In this document: positions 36,007 through 48,590 of the stretch, piece by piece
How positions within the stretch are numbered: the stretch's first letter is position 1
How the letters are laid out: the number at the start of each line of letters is the position of its first letter
NCBI RefSeq assembly: GCF_963576675.1
Contig: NC_088911.1
Span: 89,495,256 to 89,559,255 of the forward strand
Length of the DNA stretch: 64,000 nucleotides
From: Euphorbia lathyris
Lineage: Eukaryota > Streptophyta > Magnoliopsida > Malpighiales > Euphorbiaceae
Direction of reading: 5' to 3'
Position numbers and translations under genes: made by a program
Notes under the pieces: model-generated
The model's database searches: none
What the model was told of the DNA's origin: nothing
What the model saw: only the letters and a program-made list of their open reading frames with translations

Positions 36007-38047
36007 AGAGTAACTGCAGAAAATAAAGATTGATAGTCAGTTATATATTTAAGGTGAATTAAACGAACCAATATGACATGGACTTTTATCATAATGGTTT
36101 CCCACTAATTTGGCGAATCTTATACTTCCAAATAGGAAACGATAATTCTTTGGAATGAATTACTTGTGGGTAAATCGAATTCTTATAAATTCTATTAGGT
36201 TCTCCCTCAACTTCACATTGGTATTCTTGGGATAACTAATAAATTCATAAGTTGACAACACTTGTCAATCACCTTGCACTATGCTGTGAAATTCAATTTA
36301 ACACTTTTCTAGCTCGTAGTGTTTTAATCCTCAGTTTCCTTTTGACATTCGTAATCTAAATAAATATAAAAAATAAATTGAAAAAGCCATCATCTTTAAC
36401 ATCATTAGAATAAAAGGATCATCTAGCCAAAGCATATAGTCTTAATTTCAGTAATTAAAGCAATAACTCTTTTATATTCCTATAAATTGAAATTGAGGCA
36501 AAAAAAAGTTGTAACAAAAAATACCTACCTAAATTTGTCCAATGATGAGACTGGAAAGACAATTTGAATCCAATTCAACTCAACACCAATCTCTATAATC
36601 AGAATAAATTCCAACAAACTCCAAAATGATACCGGAATATCTTTGTGCAAAGTCTATCATCGATAATATAAAAAGAAGTCAAGTCCAGCATATCAAAACC
36701 AGAAAGAATTGACAGACATAATGTAGAAAACATTCTAGTAGCCTTTACAAAAAACCAACATAATTAAGAGTCTTCTAAAAACATCCAAAACCGTAGAACA
36801 AAAGCCAAAAAACATAACTAATCTTTAACCTCATATCGAAAAATGCCACCACCACACCATCCACGATGCTCACAATATCGAATGGATAAAGCAATCAAAT
36901 AACAATTGAATCTAAAAGCAAATAATATAAAGATGTAATAAAGTACTAAAAGAGTCAATGTCGATTATTAACTTTAAGATATCAAGAGAAAATTTTTCTA
37001 CTGTCATCAAAAGAATTTTTTCTTCATGATCAAACAACCATTAACAATATATCCCAAATCGCTTGAAGAATATGTTAGTTGCATATATCAGATAATTTAA
37101 AGTTAAAAATTCAAAAACATAAACATAAAACAAACCAAAAAGGGGAAGAATACAAAAAAAAAAAATTGAGAGATAAGTTTTTCCAGTGGCTTACTGCCAA
37201 AAAAAAAAACCCATATTGTATGTCATATTTAAGATCCTTTATACTTTATTTAGTTTTCCAAACAAATAAAACATAGACCCTGATTAGATTTAGATTTAAT
37301 CACTTGATTTTTTAAAAATCAGCTAAATGCAATATAAAATATATTGCTGATTCTGCCAAAAATCTTAAAATCTTAGTAAAAACAGCCTATTTGCAACACT
37401 TTTAGAAGCGTTGCTACAACCTGAAACCATTTTTTAAAACCTTAAAAACACCATAACTTGAGTTTTATAAAATTGTTTTCATCGAAATCAGTTCGTGTAA
37501 TTCACAAAAAAAAAATATTAAACCTAGAAATATATTTTTCACCAATTACTTAATTTATCTCAATTAACCTAAACTAATTAAAATCTATTTTTAATTAATT
37601 AATCCATTAACCATACAAGCATACAATCATAAAACCAATTTTAACCTAATTAAAACTAGCATATGATCGGTCTGATACTACTGATGGAGTTTTATCATGC
37701 TTTTATGGGTTTCAAAACATATAAAACAAAAATACATCTCTCAAGGATCTACCATATGCAATTGTAATTAAGGTTAGTGAAAATTAATTACTTAGATTGA
37801 GAGCAGTCCCTTTGATTGAGATTGAGGAGTTGAACACCGAATTTGTAGACTTATCAAAGCGAAAAATATTGAAAGAAATATTTATATATTCCTGAAAATG
37901 TTTCCCAAAAACCATGATTACGCAATTTGCGGAATAGGAACTTGTGTTTGCTAGAACAGAGACTTATGAGTTTTTCTTTTTCTTTTTCCTTTCTCACTGT
38001 CAAACGTAAAAACTGACTTTCTATAGGAATATGGAGGGTCGAGATTT
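36007..38047. other. Non-coding; possible leader and primer site of copia fragment
   Basis: No gene. On the minus strand near 37663-37680 the sequence TAGTATCAGACC resembles a decayed initiator-Met primer site (TGGTATCAGAGC). It lies upstream of the copia gag at 36006, so this may be the degraded leader and LTR of that element. No LTR pair was found. Confidence 0.3.
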
Positions 38048-38367
38048 TGCTTAAAGGGATAAGAGCATCTCCAATAGGGTGACACGACTCTCTAAATTGT
38101 CAAATTTAGCTAGCCATTTAGAGAGGGAGCAATCCAACAAGATGACATGGCTCTCTAAAATATATAACTAGCCATTTTCACTAGCTAAATTTGGCTAATC
38201 CCTTTGGCTAGCTATTTATATTTTTTTATTAATTCTTTCTCTTTCTTCTTTGTTTCTTCTTTCTACTTTTTTCTTTTTTTTTTCTTTAAATTTATTCACT
38301 TTTAATGATAAAATAATCAAATAGAGAGTCAAATAGCTAGCATGGTTGGAGTAAGACATAAACGAAT

Positions 38368-38600
38368 TAGGGTTGAGATAAATGGGTTTGGGTCATAAAT
38401 GGATCGATACGCCTAACCCGTAAAATAAACGGGTCGGGTCGTGGGTTGACTCGCGAATTCGTTGTAACCCGTATAATTTAGACGAGTCTATGGGTCGTGT
38501 CAACCCAACCCGCGAACCCATCTAACCCGATCCATATAACCCATCTAACCCGTATATTATGTAAATATAAAAAAGTTTTATGGATATTAAAGTAATTTTA

Positions 38601-38641
<41 letters not shown>

Positions 38642-39588
38642 TATATTATAGAACACGTTAGGTTTCCATCTTTCTTTCCCTAACAATTTGTGCTGCCTGC
38701 CTCTCTTCATTGACATCCGGTGAACGTTTCAGTCTGTAGCTACAAGTAAGTCTTTTGTTGAGTCAACTTCTAGTAGGATATGTCTAACTTCTGATTGTTG
38801 GTCTTCTATTACAACAGATGGGTATATCTGTTTGACCAGACATTTTATTGATAAAGATTGGAATATCCAAAAGAGAATTTTAAACTTTTGTTATTTGCCT
38901 CCTCCACATAATGGTGTAGCTCTGTGTGAAAAAATAAACAATTTCTTATGTGGTTGGAAAATTGATGGTAAGATTTTTTCACTCACTTTGGATAATGCAA
39001 GTTTGAATGATACATGTGTGGACTTGTTGAAAAATTTATTGAACAGCAAGGGTGGTCTATTAAACCGTGGAGATTTTTTTTATATGAGATGCTCTGCTCA
39101 CATTCTAAATTTAATAGTTCAGGATGGGTTGAAAGAAATTGATGACTCAGTTGGAATGCATTGAATCAAAGACTAATGAACAAGATACTAATTCTGTTGT
39201 TGTTTAAGTTAAATTGAATGTTTTAGTTTTAGTTTATTTGTTATTTGGAATTGAAATTTTTTATTTTGTTTGTAAGTTTTGGATTTTAGACTTTTGATGT
39301 TATCTTGTTGAATTTGTTTTGTTAGTTTGTATTGGATTTTATTTTTTCATATGCAGTTATGCATGTTCTTATTTTCTTTTTCATTTTGTTTAGTTGAATA
39401 TTTTTTTTAGTATGGAGTTGCAAAATTAAATGGGTTAGCCAGGTTGACACGTTCAACCCGCTTCTTAAACGAATCGTGCCAAGTCGACCCATTTATTAAA
39501 TGGGTTGGGTCAGGGTTGGGATAAATGGGTCACCTGAGTAAGTCGACACGACACGTTTACAACCCACGAACCCATATTGACATCCCTA
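38368..39588 (+). mobile_element. hAT element remnant
   Basis: The ends are similar inverted sequences: TAGGGTTGAGATAAATGGGTT at left, and the complement of the right end reads TAGGGATGTCAATATGGGTT. They enclose a transposase fragment. A matching 8-bp duplication is not evident. A (TA)n tract lies at about 38603-38639. It is too short for a full hAT transposase gene. Confidence 0.7.
38757..39165 (+). pseudogene. hAT transposase fragment (RICESLEEPER-like)
   Basis: The frame reads from about 38757 through LTSDCWSSITTDGYICLT into MTRHFIDKDWNIQKRILNFC (38832), then FSLTLDNASLNDTCVDLLKN and MRCSAHILNLIVQDGLKEI, ending at 39164. These are the central catalytic-core segments of hAT transposases of the RICESLEEPER/DAYSLEEPER group. 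The BED finger and C-terminal dimerisation domain are missing, so it cannot be active. Confidence 0.85.
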
Positions 39589-39661
39589 GTTATATTTGGC
39601 TAAACTAATATTTTATATTATTTTAGAGAGTGAAATAGCTAGTTAGTGTTGGAGATACGCT

Positions 39662-40041
39662 AAGGATTGAGAAGTTATTTTTCCCTAAAAACACTCTCTC
39701 ATATCCCATTTTCTTTTAATTTAAATTTTTATTAATTAATTAATAAAGATAATCCAATTATCTTATTAATTTAAACAACAAAATCATAACATAATCTAAA
39801 ATTAAATACATAAACTATGTATTAGTTTAATTCATGTAAATTAATATGTGAGCTTATGTGAGCCTTTAATTTAAATACATTTAATCAAATCCAAATTGAT
39901 TAAACATATATTTAATTAAAAATAATAATATCCAAATTATTATTTAACTTTAAACTAAAGTATTATATATAATAGAATTTATACATATAACATCTAATAT
40001 TATATTATAAAGGTCTAACTATAATATTAATTCATGTGTAT
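39662..40041. other. AT-rich spacer
   Basis: No gene or recognised repeat. Confidence 0.4.
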
Positions 40042-40436
40042 AACAATATATACAAATTGCACGAAGGGGAAGCTACGGCTCTGTTGAATGCACTTAATTG
40101 GATTAAATCGGCTGGTTTTGAGCATGTGCTTCTGGAATCAGATTCGTTAACTGTTGTTCAAGCAGTTAATTCGTCTTTACCTGACGAAAGTGAGTTTGGT
40201 GATATCATTGTTCAGTGTAAATCTTTACTCAGTCTCAACAACGGTTTTCGGTCCGTTTTGTCAAACGTTTAGCTAACGGTTTAGCTGATGCTTTTGCTCG
40301 GCTTTCCTGTTTTCATGCTATTCCTTTTATTTATGATGTTATTCCGGATGTAATCTCTTCTAGTTTGTTGAACTTTTGCCCGATTATGGCTCATTAATCT
40401 ATTCCGTTTTCAAAAAAAAAAACAATATCTACAAAT
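40042..40436 (+). mobile_element. 5'-truncated LINE tail with 16-bp target duplication
   Basis: An RNase H tail fragment (about 40058-40398): EGEATALLNALNWIK..VLLESDSLTVVQAVN. A frameshift near 40260 is followed by LANGLADAFARLS and a stop. An 11-nt A run (40412-40422) ends it. AACAATATATACAAAT (40042-40057) and AACAATATCTACAAAT (40421-40436) form a 16-bp target duplication with one mismatch. A clean textbook example of target-primed insertion with severe 5' truncation. Confidence 0.88.
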
Positions 40437-42393
40437 ATATAAGTATATTATCTAATTATATATATATATATATACTTTGAATTTACATTTCTAATTTAAT
40501 CCAATTAAATTGAAACTAAACTTCAGATTGAATTTACCCTTATTCATTTCACCATTTGGGCCAGACTGAAACTAAATTCAATCCAATTGAATTTGCTTGT
40601 TCATTTGGGCTCATTAACTTTGTTTTATCCATTCGTAAGAAAAAAAACCTTATTCCTTAGTAAGTCCATTCCGTGAGTGATCCAGATAGGTATATCTAGA
40701 GGTGGTTATTAGACCAAACTTTCAGTTTGTCTAACCCAATCATCAGTAGGTTTAGCTGACCTCTATGACACCAACTCAAATATTTAATCACGTGCTCAAA
40801 GACTGCAAACCTAATAGCAACTTCACAGTAATCCCTTTTCTAACCGATATCAAATTGAACATGAGGGACGATACTGTCATCCTCATATAGTGTTCAAACG
40901 TTCCTTGATCTCCTAGTGAACTATAAGTTCAAATAAGCAATACCCGTTACTTCATTCGGGTGTGGCCACACTCTTCTTAGTTCCACTAATTAACTAACCG
41001 GTGATATCTGCTCTCCCTCGGGAGAGTAGCAATCCCCACACTTCACTCATGGTTCCTCAGTATGATTCAGTGTATACCTAGCTAAGCCATAATTGGCACT
41101 ATTTTACTGGCTCGTTAGGCAATAACAAAAGTATGCAGCGTCTCATCCAAGTCCCATACTGGCTTTAAGTCTAAGGATTCATCTATGGACGTTATGTGAG
41201 AACCACATCTGACATTAATAACCATGTTATGTTCTCATAGTGGATCAATCTAGAGATTACTTCATAAACCCTAATGCCATTGGTTTGACACTTCATGTTT
41301 GTGACTGGTGAAACACCATCGCAACTAAGGCACAAAATAATCTTTAGTTATTCTTTGTTCCTACGATAATAACAGGCCATGAATTTTTATATTAGTATCT
41401 TATTGCCACATGGCTTCACTTTACTAGATCCTAAACCCGCCAAACGTGTGTAGATCACTAATCTTGGATACTCTGTTAATCATCTTGCACAAGTAAGCAT
41501 GACTTAACAGATTATTGCCTTATAGTTAACGATACTGTTAGATACAATGTCTCGGGGACTAGGGCATACTATAACACAAACTTAATCATAATGGTTCTAC
41601 CAATAAAAGACAAAAAAATCATGCTTCCATCTAGCCAGATGAAAATTCGTTATCTCAATCATGTGTTTATATGTCTCCTTAGATAATCTATTATGTATAA
41701 GAGGCATTTTAAGGTACGACCAAGTTTATCAGTTGATTGGAAACCTTAAGTAACATTAATACGCTAGCACTCGATCGTAGGCACATTATGAATAATAACA
41801 CAAGAGATTTGGCCAAGGTGATCTTTTGCCCGGAACTATCACAAAAAAATCAAGAGGTCTTAATCACAATCGCCTAATCCAGACTAGCCATAGACATCAA
41901 ACTAAGTTTGATAGCAAAAAATATAAGAAAGAATAGGGCCACCTCTAACGAGGTTGATTGGGCTCCAATCTCATGAACAAAATCATAGTTAAGGTGAGTA
42001 AGTCTTTCTAAGCAATAATAATAATAAGGGAAAAGTACAAAAATAAACCTTGTGGTTACACCTATTTTCGATCGGCACCCTTATGGTTTAAAAATTTATA
42101 AAATGTTAACTTGAGGTTTATTCTGTTAGCAAACACAAGCCAAATTGACTAACAGTGTTAAAAAAAAAGTCAAAAGTCAAAGGTAAAAGAGTTAGTTTTA
42201 TCCTTATACTTATTTATTTTATAAATTAACCCCCCTTATTATCTAATTATCACAAACAAACCCCAAAATAAAAAAAAAACAAAAATCAATTACACCATCT
42301 TCTCTATTTCTCTTTAATTTCTTATTTTTTCTACTTTCTCTATCTTCTCTTTATTAATTTTTCTCTCTCTAGAATCAATTCAACATAAGAGTA
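40437..42393. other. Long non-coding stretch, probably old retroelement DNA
   Basis: No ORF above background. The block 40670-41780 (for example GACACCAACTCAAATATTTAATC and CTCATGGTTCCTCAGTATG) reads like the non-coding part of an LTR element, but no terminus, primer site or coding domain is visible. 42010-42140 carries the AAAAATAAACCTTGTGGTT motif, also present as a variant near 25345. Confidence 0.3.
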
Positions 42394-42640
42394 ATGGATG
42401 TATATGTTCGAGTATACCAAAAACTCAACTTCCTCTTCCTCTTCTACTATATTCCCTTTCTTCTCTCCCAAAGTGTCGATGCTCGTCATAAAAGGGAAAG
42501 AATTAGCCAGAGATCTAAAATACTTCAAAGATTAGTTCCTAGTGGTACAAAAATGGATATTGCATCTATGTTAGATGAGGCTATTCACTAAGTTAAGTTT
42601 CTAAAACCGCAAGTACAGTAACCGGAAAGAGCTCAGCCGA
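42394..42640 (+). pseudogene. bHLH transcription-factor fragment (HEC/IND-like)
   Basis: The frame contains [20 protein letters not shown] followed by [20 protein letters not shown], the basic region, helix 1, loop and helix 2 start of class VIIIb plant bHLH proteins (HECATE/INDEHISCENT type). A TAA at 42589-42591 replaces the residue after EAIH. The same frame continues VKFLKPQVQ and then hits a second TAA. No N-terminal region or flanking UTR is recognisable. Functional homologues control carpel and fruit development; this copy cannot. Confidence 0.8.
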
Positions 42641-42724
42641 ACTTTAAAACCCAACTGTTTAGAGTTTCTAGATGATCATTTTTAAAAATCAAGTTTATAT
42701 ATGAGTACAATTATTTGAGAAATC

Positions 42725-44241
42725 CTTTTAGTGAAGTATGTTAGTGGATGGTCATAAGAAGATACACTAGTTTGATTGGGCTAACTTGTGTCGATATAAG
42801 GATCAAGGTGGTCATGTCTATCGCGATTTGCACTTATTCAACCTCTCTCTCTTAGGCAAACACTGGTGGAAATTGATCTTCAGTCCACATGCATTGGTTA
42901 GCAAACTCTTCAAAGCAAAATACTTCCCTTTAGATACTTTCATTTATTCCAAATTTGGTAATAATCCTAGTTTTATTTGGAGAAACGTGTGGAGTTTGAT
43001 TAATGTACTTCAGCTTGGTATGAGGTGGAGGATTGGGGATGGGCATTCGATTAATGTTTGACATGATTCGTGGCTCACTAAGATAATTAGTTTTTACATC
43101 AACTCATGTTTCCCCCTAACTTGTCTAATATTGAGGTGGGTGATCTGTGGGTGCAGGAATTGAAGATATGGGACAGAGGAACGATTTATTCACTATTGGA
43201 GAATGATGAAGAAGTCTCAGTATGTAATATGGTTATTCCGTCTAGCAATATCCAAGATGTACTAGTACAGAATTTCACCAAGGATGGTATTTTACAACTT
43301 GAAGTTGTGGTACAATGTTATTGATTGTGTTCTCCATAACAGAACACCTAATGCCAATTGGTCCCCTCTTTGGAATCTGATCTTACTGCCAAAAATTAAA
43401 ATGTTTATGTGGAAATTTGGCTCTTGGTATTTGCCAATGTGGTCCTTACTGAGATCACGACATGTTGCGATCCCTATTGAATGTCTTTTATGCAAAAGTG
43501 ATATCGAATACAATTGGCATTTATTTGTAGGGTGTATTTATGCTAGGTGCTGTTGGAGGGCTGTAGTAATTCCTTCCTCTAGAGCTTCGTATGCGGATGT
43601 GGTGGATTGGTTACTAACTTACTGCCAGTCTGCATGAATAATGGAGGTTGCAAGAGCAGTGACAATGTTGTACACGATATGGCAACAATAGAATAACAAT
43701 CTTTGGAATAATTTAAATCGCCTCTAGACGAAGATGTTCATAATTCCCTGTAATTTTTGGACGAATGGGACAGGTGCAGAAAATGGAAATCTGACAAGAG
43801 GCAGGGCAATGGCACATCAGCCCCTTGGTGGCAGAAACCGAAGTCCCCATTCGTGAAATGCAATATGGATGAGATTGTGTTTCGAGCACCAAACTCTAGT
43901 GGAATGGGTGATATTTTACGCACAGACTCATGCATATTTTTGCGTTGCACAGTATGATATTTAGAGGGATTCATGAGCCGAAAGTAGTGGAAGCATTGGT
44001 GCTACGTGAAAGTCTTAAGTGCGTAGCAGGCTTTGAATAGAATTCGAGCTTGACACAAAGATAAGATCGTAGTTAAGGGGATTAGTAGAGACTTTTCTAT
44101 CTTCTTTATTTCTTGTTTAGCGAACATGACTGCTCGTACTATTGCTCGATAGTCTCTTTCCAATACCAACGATTTTGTTTTGCTTTCAATTCCTAAACGG
44201 GTTAGTGATATTATTTCTAAGAATTTACATCTTGTTATTTA
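42725..44241 (+). pseudogene. LINE ORF2 fragment (RT end, zf-RVT, RNase H remnants)
   Basis: Plus-strand pieces: MCRYKDQGGHVYRDLHLFNL with SLLGKHWWKLI (42786-43061) ending at a stop after DGHSINV; EVGDLWVQELKIWDRGTIY (43106 on); then the zf-RVT part (43284-43637) with LLPKIKMFMWKFGSWYLP, CLLCKSDIEYNWHLFVGCIYARCCW. The RNase H region (43757-44240) is riddled with stops. No clear poly(A) or target duplication. An old, degraded copy. Confidence 0.8.
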
Positions 44242-44500
44242 GTAAAGATTAGCTATTATTAAAAAAATTGCTAGAATAAGATATTTATAAGCTTTCTATT
44301 ATATTTAAATAATTGATATATCATTTTAGGTATATTTTGTAAATATTATGTAAAATTTGATAAAACTAAGATATGAAAAAGGAATTAGAGCATACAAGGA
44401 CACACAAATTGAGAAGATAGGAACAACAACATCACGATGCTATCCATATTAATTGTCTCTTTTAATAATTTCAAGAGCTATTAATTATCCTCTTAATCTT

Positions 44501-44575
<75 letters not shown>

Positions 44576-44800
44576 ACAAATATCTAATAATCAATATTTT
44601 AAAATTATACCATACAAAAAAATATATTTTTAAAATTATTGCTTTCAATATGAATCACTTACCTATTATAATTTAGTGCCATTTTTTAGAACTGTTTTTT
44701 ATCTTTTAATGTTAAAAGAAGTGTTTGATAGAAATTCAAAACAACTAATTTTTTACAGATGCTATTTGATAGAGACATTTTATCTCTATCTTTTAGGATG
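44242..44800. repeat. AT-rich spacer with (AT)n microsatellite
   Basis: A (TA)n tract of about 70 bp lies at about 44503-44573. Nothing else recognised. Confidence 0.8.
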
Positions 44801-45668
44801 AATTACGGTTTATTCTTGAGCTAATAATAACGTTCAGTGATTAGTTCTTCGTATATTTCAATAAATCAACAAGATGTAATAAAATGTGTACTTTTAGTTA
44901 ATTTGAATCATTTTGAATCTCATTTTGATATAAATAAAGTAAATAAATAAATCAAGTAATCTCAAATTCAATGATTGTATTTTACAGGCTTAAGAAACGC
45001 ACGCAAGATGCAAGAGACAGATAAAAAGCACAAAAGCGACGCATTGCACGCCATATGAACACAAGAAAATACCCTTCCAAAGCCTCACTCAGCGAGTGGG
45101 TGTGAAACGGACAAAAATGGCGGTCAAAATGATGAATTTTTGGCATTTTTTCGGGCCAACATGTGTCCCACACGCCGAGTGACTATCCCAATCGGCGTGT
45201 GGGGTGTCCCACTCGGCGAGTGGACCATCCACTCGACGAATGGGAAGCTTATAGCAACTCAAATTTCACCAATTTTCGCCCGAATTAGGCCAGAAGCAAG
45301 CCCACTCGTCGAGTGGGCCCAAAATTCAGCATTTTAGTGTGTGAACAACCGAAAATAAATGCAATTATGATTATACCCTTGAGCTTGATTTGTGTATAAA
45401 TAGGAGTGTTTGACACTCATTTAGGCATTCAATTTCCATGTAATAAAGTTCCTTACACCTTGAGAGATTGTTGTAATTCTTTTGTTCCCCCGACGAAGTC
45501 ACATTCCATCCTCGTTCACCAAACTCGAGAGTTCCACCTCCAAATCCAAAGCGATTACTTTGAGTCCGGTTAGCTAGTTCTAAGGGTTGATTCTTCTCCC
45601 CTTTCTATCTTGTTAACTAGTTTGTACTCTTCCTATGTGCTAGATTCGGTTGTATTCCGTATTTACAC
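44801..45668 (+). repeat. Athila-like LTR fragment with CTCGGCGAG palindromes
   Basis: Contains a palindrome cluster: CACTCAGCGAGTGGG (about 45087), a stem CCACACGCCGA..TCGGCGTGTGG (45168-45204), CCACTCGGCGAGTGG (45211-45225) and CCCACTCGTCGAGTGGG. A TATA box (TATAAATAGG) follows at about 45395 and then a CT-rich leader. This is a U3-R-U5 layout. The right side is cut by another LTR at 45669; the left boundary is approximate. Confidence 0.5.
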
Positions 45669-46334
45669 TGCAACGCCCGCAAAATAATTTTTATAAACAT
45701 TTATTTGTATATAAATTTTTTTATTAAATACTATCATCCTTACATCGAGGTTCGTAAAATAATTAATTAGAGCGGTATAATGACTCGTCAAAATTTATTT
45801 AGATTATGATAAGCATAAATATTAAGTATTTTTTATATCATTATATATATTATATAATTAAAAGATTAGTTAAGAATATTATGTGTTATATTATTTTACA
45901 GAATTACTTTTATTTGTTTTTCAAATCATATATTAGGATTTCTTAATAATAGTAAATAAAAAGGAAATGTATAGAAAATAGAACTCTTTTCTTAAGATAA
46001 TAGGTTGGCCGAATTAGGGTAGATAAATGTATATATTTGTATATATATTAAGTTTTGAAAAGAAGAGATGAGGAGCCGCCCACTATTTTCTTTTCTTCCT
46101 CCATCTTCTAAAATTATATATGATAGTTATTAGAGAGTGGTCAATTTTTGGAGATCCCATTAATTTATGCTCAAAGCTATGGTGATCAAACGGGTGATAA
46201 ATCAGAGATCGATAACTGCTAGTATTTTTATTTGCGATCAAGGTGAGTAGTTAATTAAATGTACAGTATGTATGTTCGTTGCTATATTATACTTTGCTTA
46301 TTGATTTGATTTATATGTTTGACATGTATACTTT

Positions 46335-46442
46335 ATATTTATGATGATTGCAGTGACGTGAATGAATTGAATTTGATATTGATGGTTGATATTTATGATG
46401 ATTGCGGTGACGTGAATGAATTGAATTTGATATTGATGGTTG
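46335..46442. repeat. 54-bp tandem duplication
   Basis: Units 46335-46388 and 46389-46442 begin ATATTTATGATGATTGC and differ at one base (CAGTGACG versus CGGTGACG). A recent slippage or unequal-exchange event within the LTR. Confidence 0.92.
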
Positions 46443-46631
46443 TGAGGACATGAATGATTTTTAGACCGAGACTTATTGAGGATCGAATGGAAATTTATTA
46501 TGATACATTCGATAAACTTTGGATAATATAAAAGATGAGAAAATTATGAGAATAAGACTTTATCTAGGATAGTATATTCAATGGTTGCGACTGAATTGAG
46601 AAAAATGAATATTGTGATCACGTGAAATATA

Positions 46632-46741
46632 AACACCGGGTATTTGTTACGATAGGGTGTTAAGGTACCGGGTATTTGTTACGACAGGGTACCTAGAGAT
46701 AGGAGACGGGATACCGGGTATTTGTTACGACAGGGTATCCC
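46632..46741 (+). repeat. Array of three hairpins with shared loop
   Basis: Three units share the loop core GGGTATTTGTTACGAYAG. Stems: AACACC/GGTGTT (46632-46661), AGGTACC/GGTACCT (46663-46694), GGGATACC/GGTATCCC (46708-46741). The loop is almost invariant while the stems differ yet stay complementary in each unit. Confidence 0.85.
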
Positions 46742-47110
46742 AAGATATGATTTTATTGGCCAAGCAACCATTGGGTATTACTAGACTAGGATAAGCATGG
46801 CCCTTAAATTAAACGACTATTAATTTGTAAATTGATAAACATGTTGCTTGATAACCTATAAATTAAATGCACGAAGCTTTTGTATTCGCATGTTGTTGAA
46901 CTGTATATTTAATTAACTATCTTATTGAGTCGGCAGCTCACCCCTTGCCACCACCACTTTTCAGGAATAAAAAGGCTAGCGACGCTTGTATGGATCGACC
47001 AGTATGTAGATTCGTCATTTTTAGGTTCATATCACTAATAGTCTAGCTTGTCTGTACTTTTGGTAAATTTTAAAAGTTTGGGTTTATTTAGTTGAACCTA
47101 TTGGAATGCA

Positions 47111-48590
47111 TTTGTAAATGAATTTATTAGTACAAAGACTGAAAATCACTTCAATTTCTTAAGACACAACAAACTTCCCTGAACTCTAAGGCACCAACTC
47201 AAAGCTGAAACTTGCATGCTAAGCTCTTGAATAAAAAAAGTACCACTACATGCTGGACGATAAGATATCATAACAACATAAATTTAAAAACGAAGTTAGA
47301 TAATAAGGGAGATATTGTAAAATACTAAAACTAGTACTAATAATAAATAAGTCCTCAGTTGTAGTTGAAAGAAAATGACAAGTTAAATCTAAAACAACTC
47401 TAGTTCAACTACTCGACCATCTCTACACCGAATTGCCCATATCAAGAGTACTGGTTATTGCTTCGGTAATTAAACTTTGTAGCTCACTCAAACACAATTT
47501 TTCCATTAACTGATAACTCAATCAAGGACTCCGGAATCGCCCCAGTCTCTCAAGTAACAAGAAACTAAAAGCCTAAAGGCCATAGTTCCCCTGCAACCCA
47601 GCAATGCAATAGGATATTCATTCATTATTTCTGTTTAACAGACCATCTATGATCCGAATCCTTCCCTAAACTGAAACTGCTTTTGGAATGAAGAAAGCAA
47701 TTACAGAAGTTTCATATCCTTCATATACATTTCCAAGAAATGTTCTCACCTAAATTGCCTATGAATCTTATATGATCAAAGCTTAGATAAGATTTAAGAT
47801 CCATAATTCACATATAATTACAGTAGAACAGAAAACAGTCAACGTTACAACATGTTATCCCCAAAGTTCCTTCATAAACAACATCATTTTACAATAACAA
47901 ACTGAAAACTAACCATGAAAACCAGCTAAGGCACTAATTTAATGCTACACAGTTTAATAAACTGAACACAAATTCAATGCTACACTACAGAATACAGATA
48001 CAGAATCAAAAATAAGAAATAGAATCAAACGAAGAAAAGCTTACCTTACCTGAGTGAGAAGACGAAGACGAAGAACGTTATCACGTTTTCTAGGTTTTCT
48101 GGTCTTCGATTCTTCCAACGATGTCTTCGATTATTCCCACCATTCTTCTAGTCTTCTTCGATGAATGTTATAGTGCCTTTTAGGTTTTACAGACGCTTCA
48201 ATTTTTTATTTTAGGAATTAGGGTATTTCTGAATGCACAAATATATGAAACGCTGCAAAAATAGCAAGACAACGATTTGTGCCTAGCTCCGCAAATGCCG
48301 ATTCATTCCGCCTCAGTCCACCAAGCTCCGCCTAATCGGAAATAAATCAGTTGTCCGATTTTGAACTGCCGAGAGAGAGACAGAGAGAGAGAGAGAGAGC
48401 AGATGTGAGCATATAGAGAGGAATATTTTCGAACTATTTGAGAGAGAGCAGATATGTTGATAAAGTAATTACCCAAAATAATTAAATTATACTTTTGTTT
48501 TTATTTTATTTTTACTTTTTTAAATGGAGGGAAATAAAATAAGTCTTTCCCCAAACTTAAAATTTCCCAATCAAAAATTTATAATTTTCT
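47111..48590. other. Non-coding, possibly interior of a CACTA element
   Basis: No gene recognised. It includes a CTTCG/GACGAAGA-rich stretch (48058-48160) and a GA microsatellite (about 48371-48400). As a CACTA terminus lies at 48759, part of this may be CACTA interior or captured DNA. No left CACTA end was found. Confidence 0.35.

Larger units (their letters stand above)
38048..39661. mobile_element. MITE cluster (GAGCATCTCCAA type) interrupted by hAT
   Basis: A left end GAGCATCTCCAATAGGG (38052) and an inverted match near 38340-38360 (ATAGCTAGCATGGTTGGAGTAAG) outline one MITE. Similar sequence, ATAGCTAGTTAGTGTTGGAGATACGCT, reappears right of the hAT remnant at 39634-39661. Either one MITE was split with local duplication, or two copies flank the hAT element. 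Confidence 0.55.
45669..47110 (+). repeat. Chromovirus-like LTR (probably solo)
   Basis: Starts TGCAACGCCCGCAAAATAAT, typical of long plant chromovirus LTRs. It includes a tandem duplication, a hairpin array and the block CAGCTCACCCCTTGCCACC (about 46935). No primer site or coding region follows, and the expected ..GTTACA end is not visible, so the right limit is approximate. It interrupts the preceding Athila-like LTR. Confidence 0.5.
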
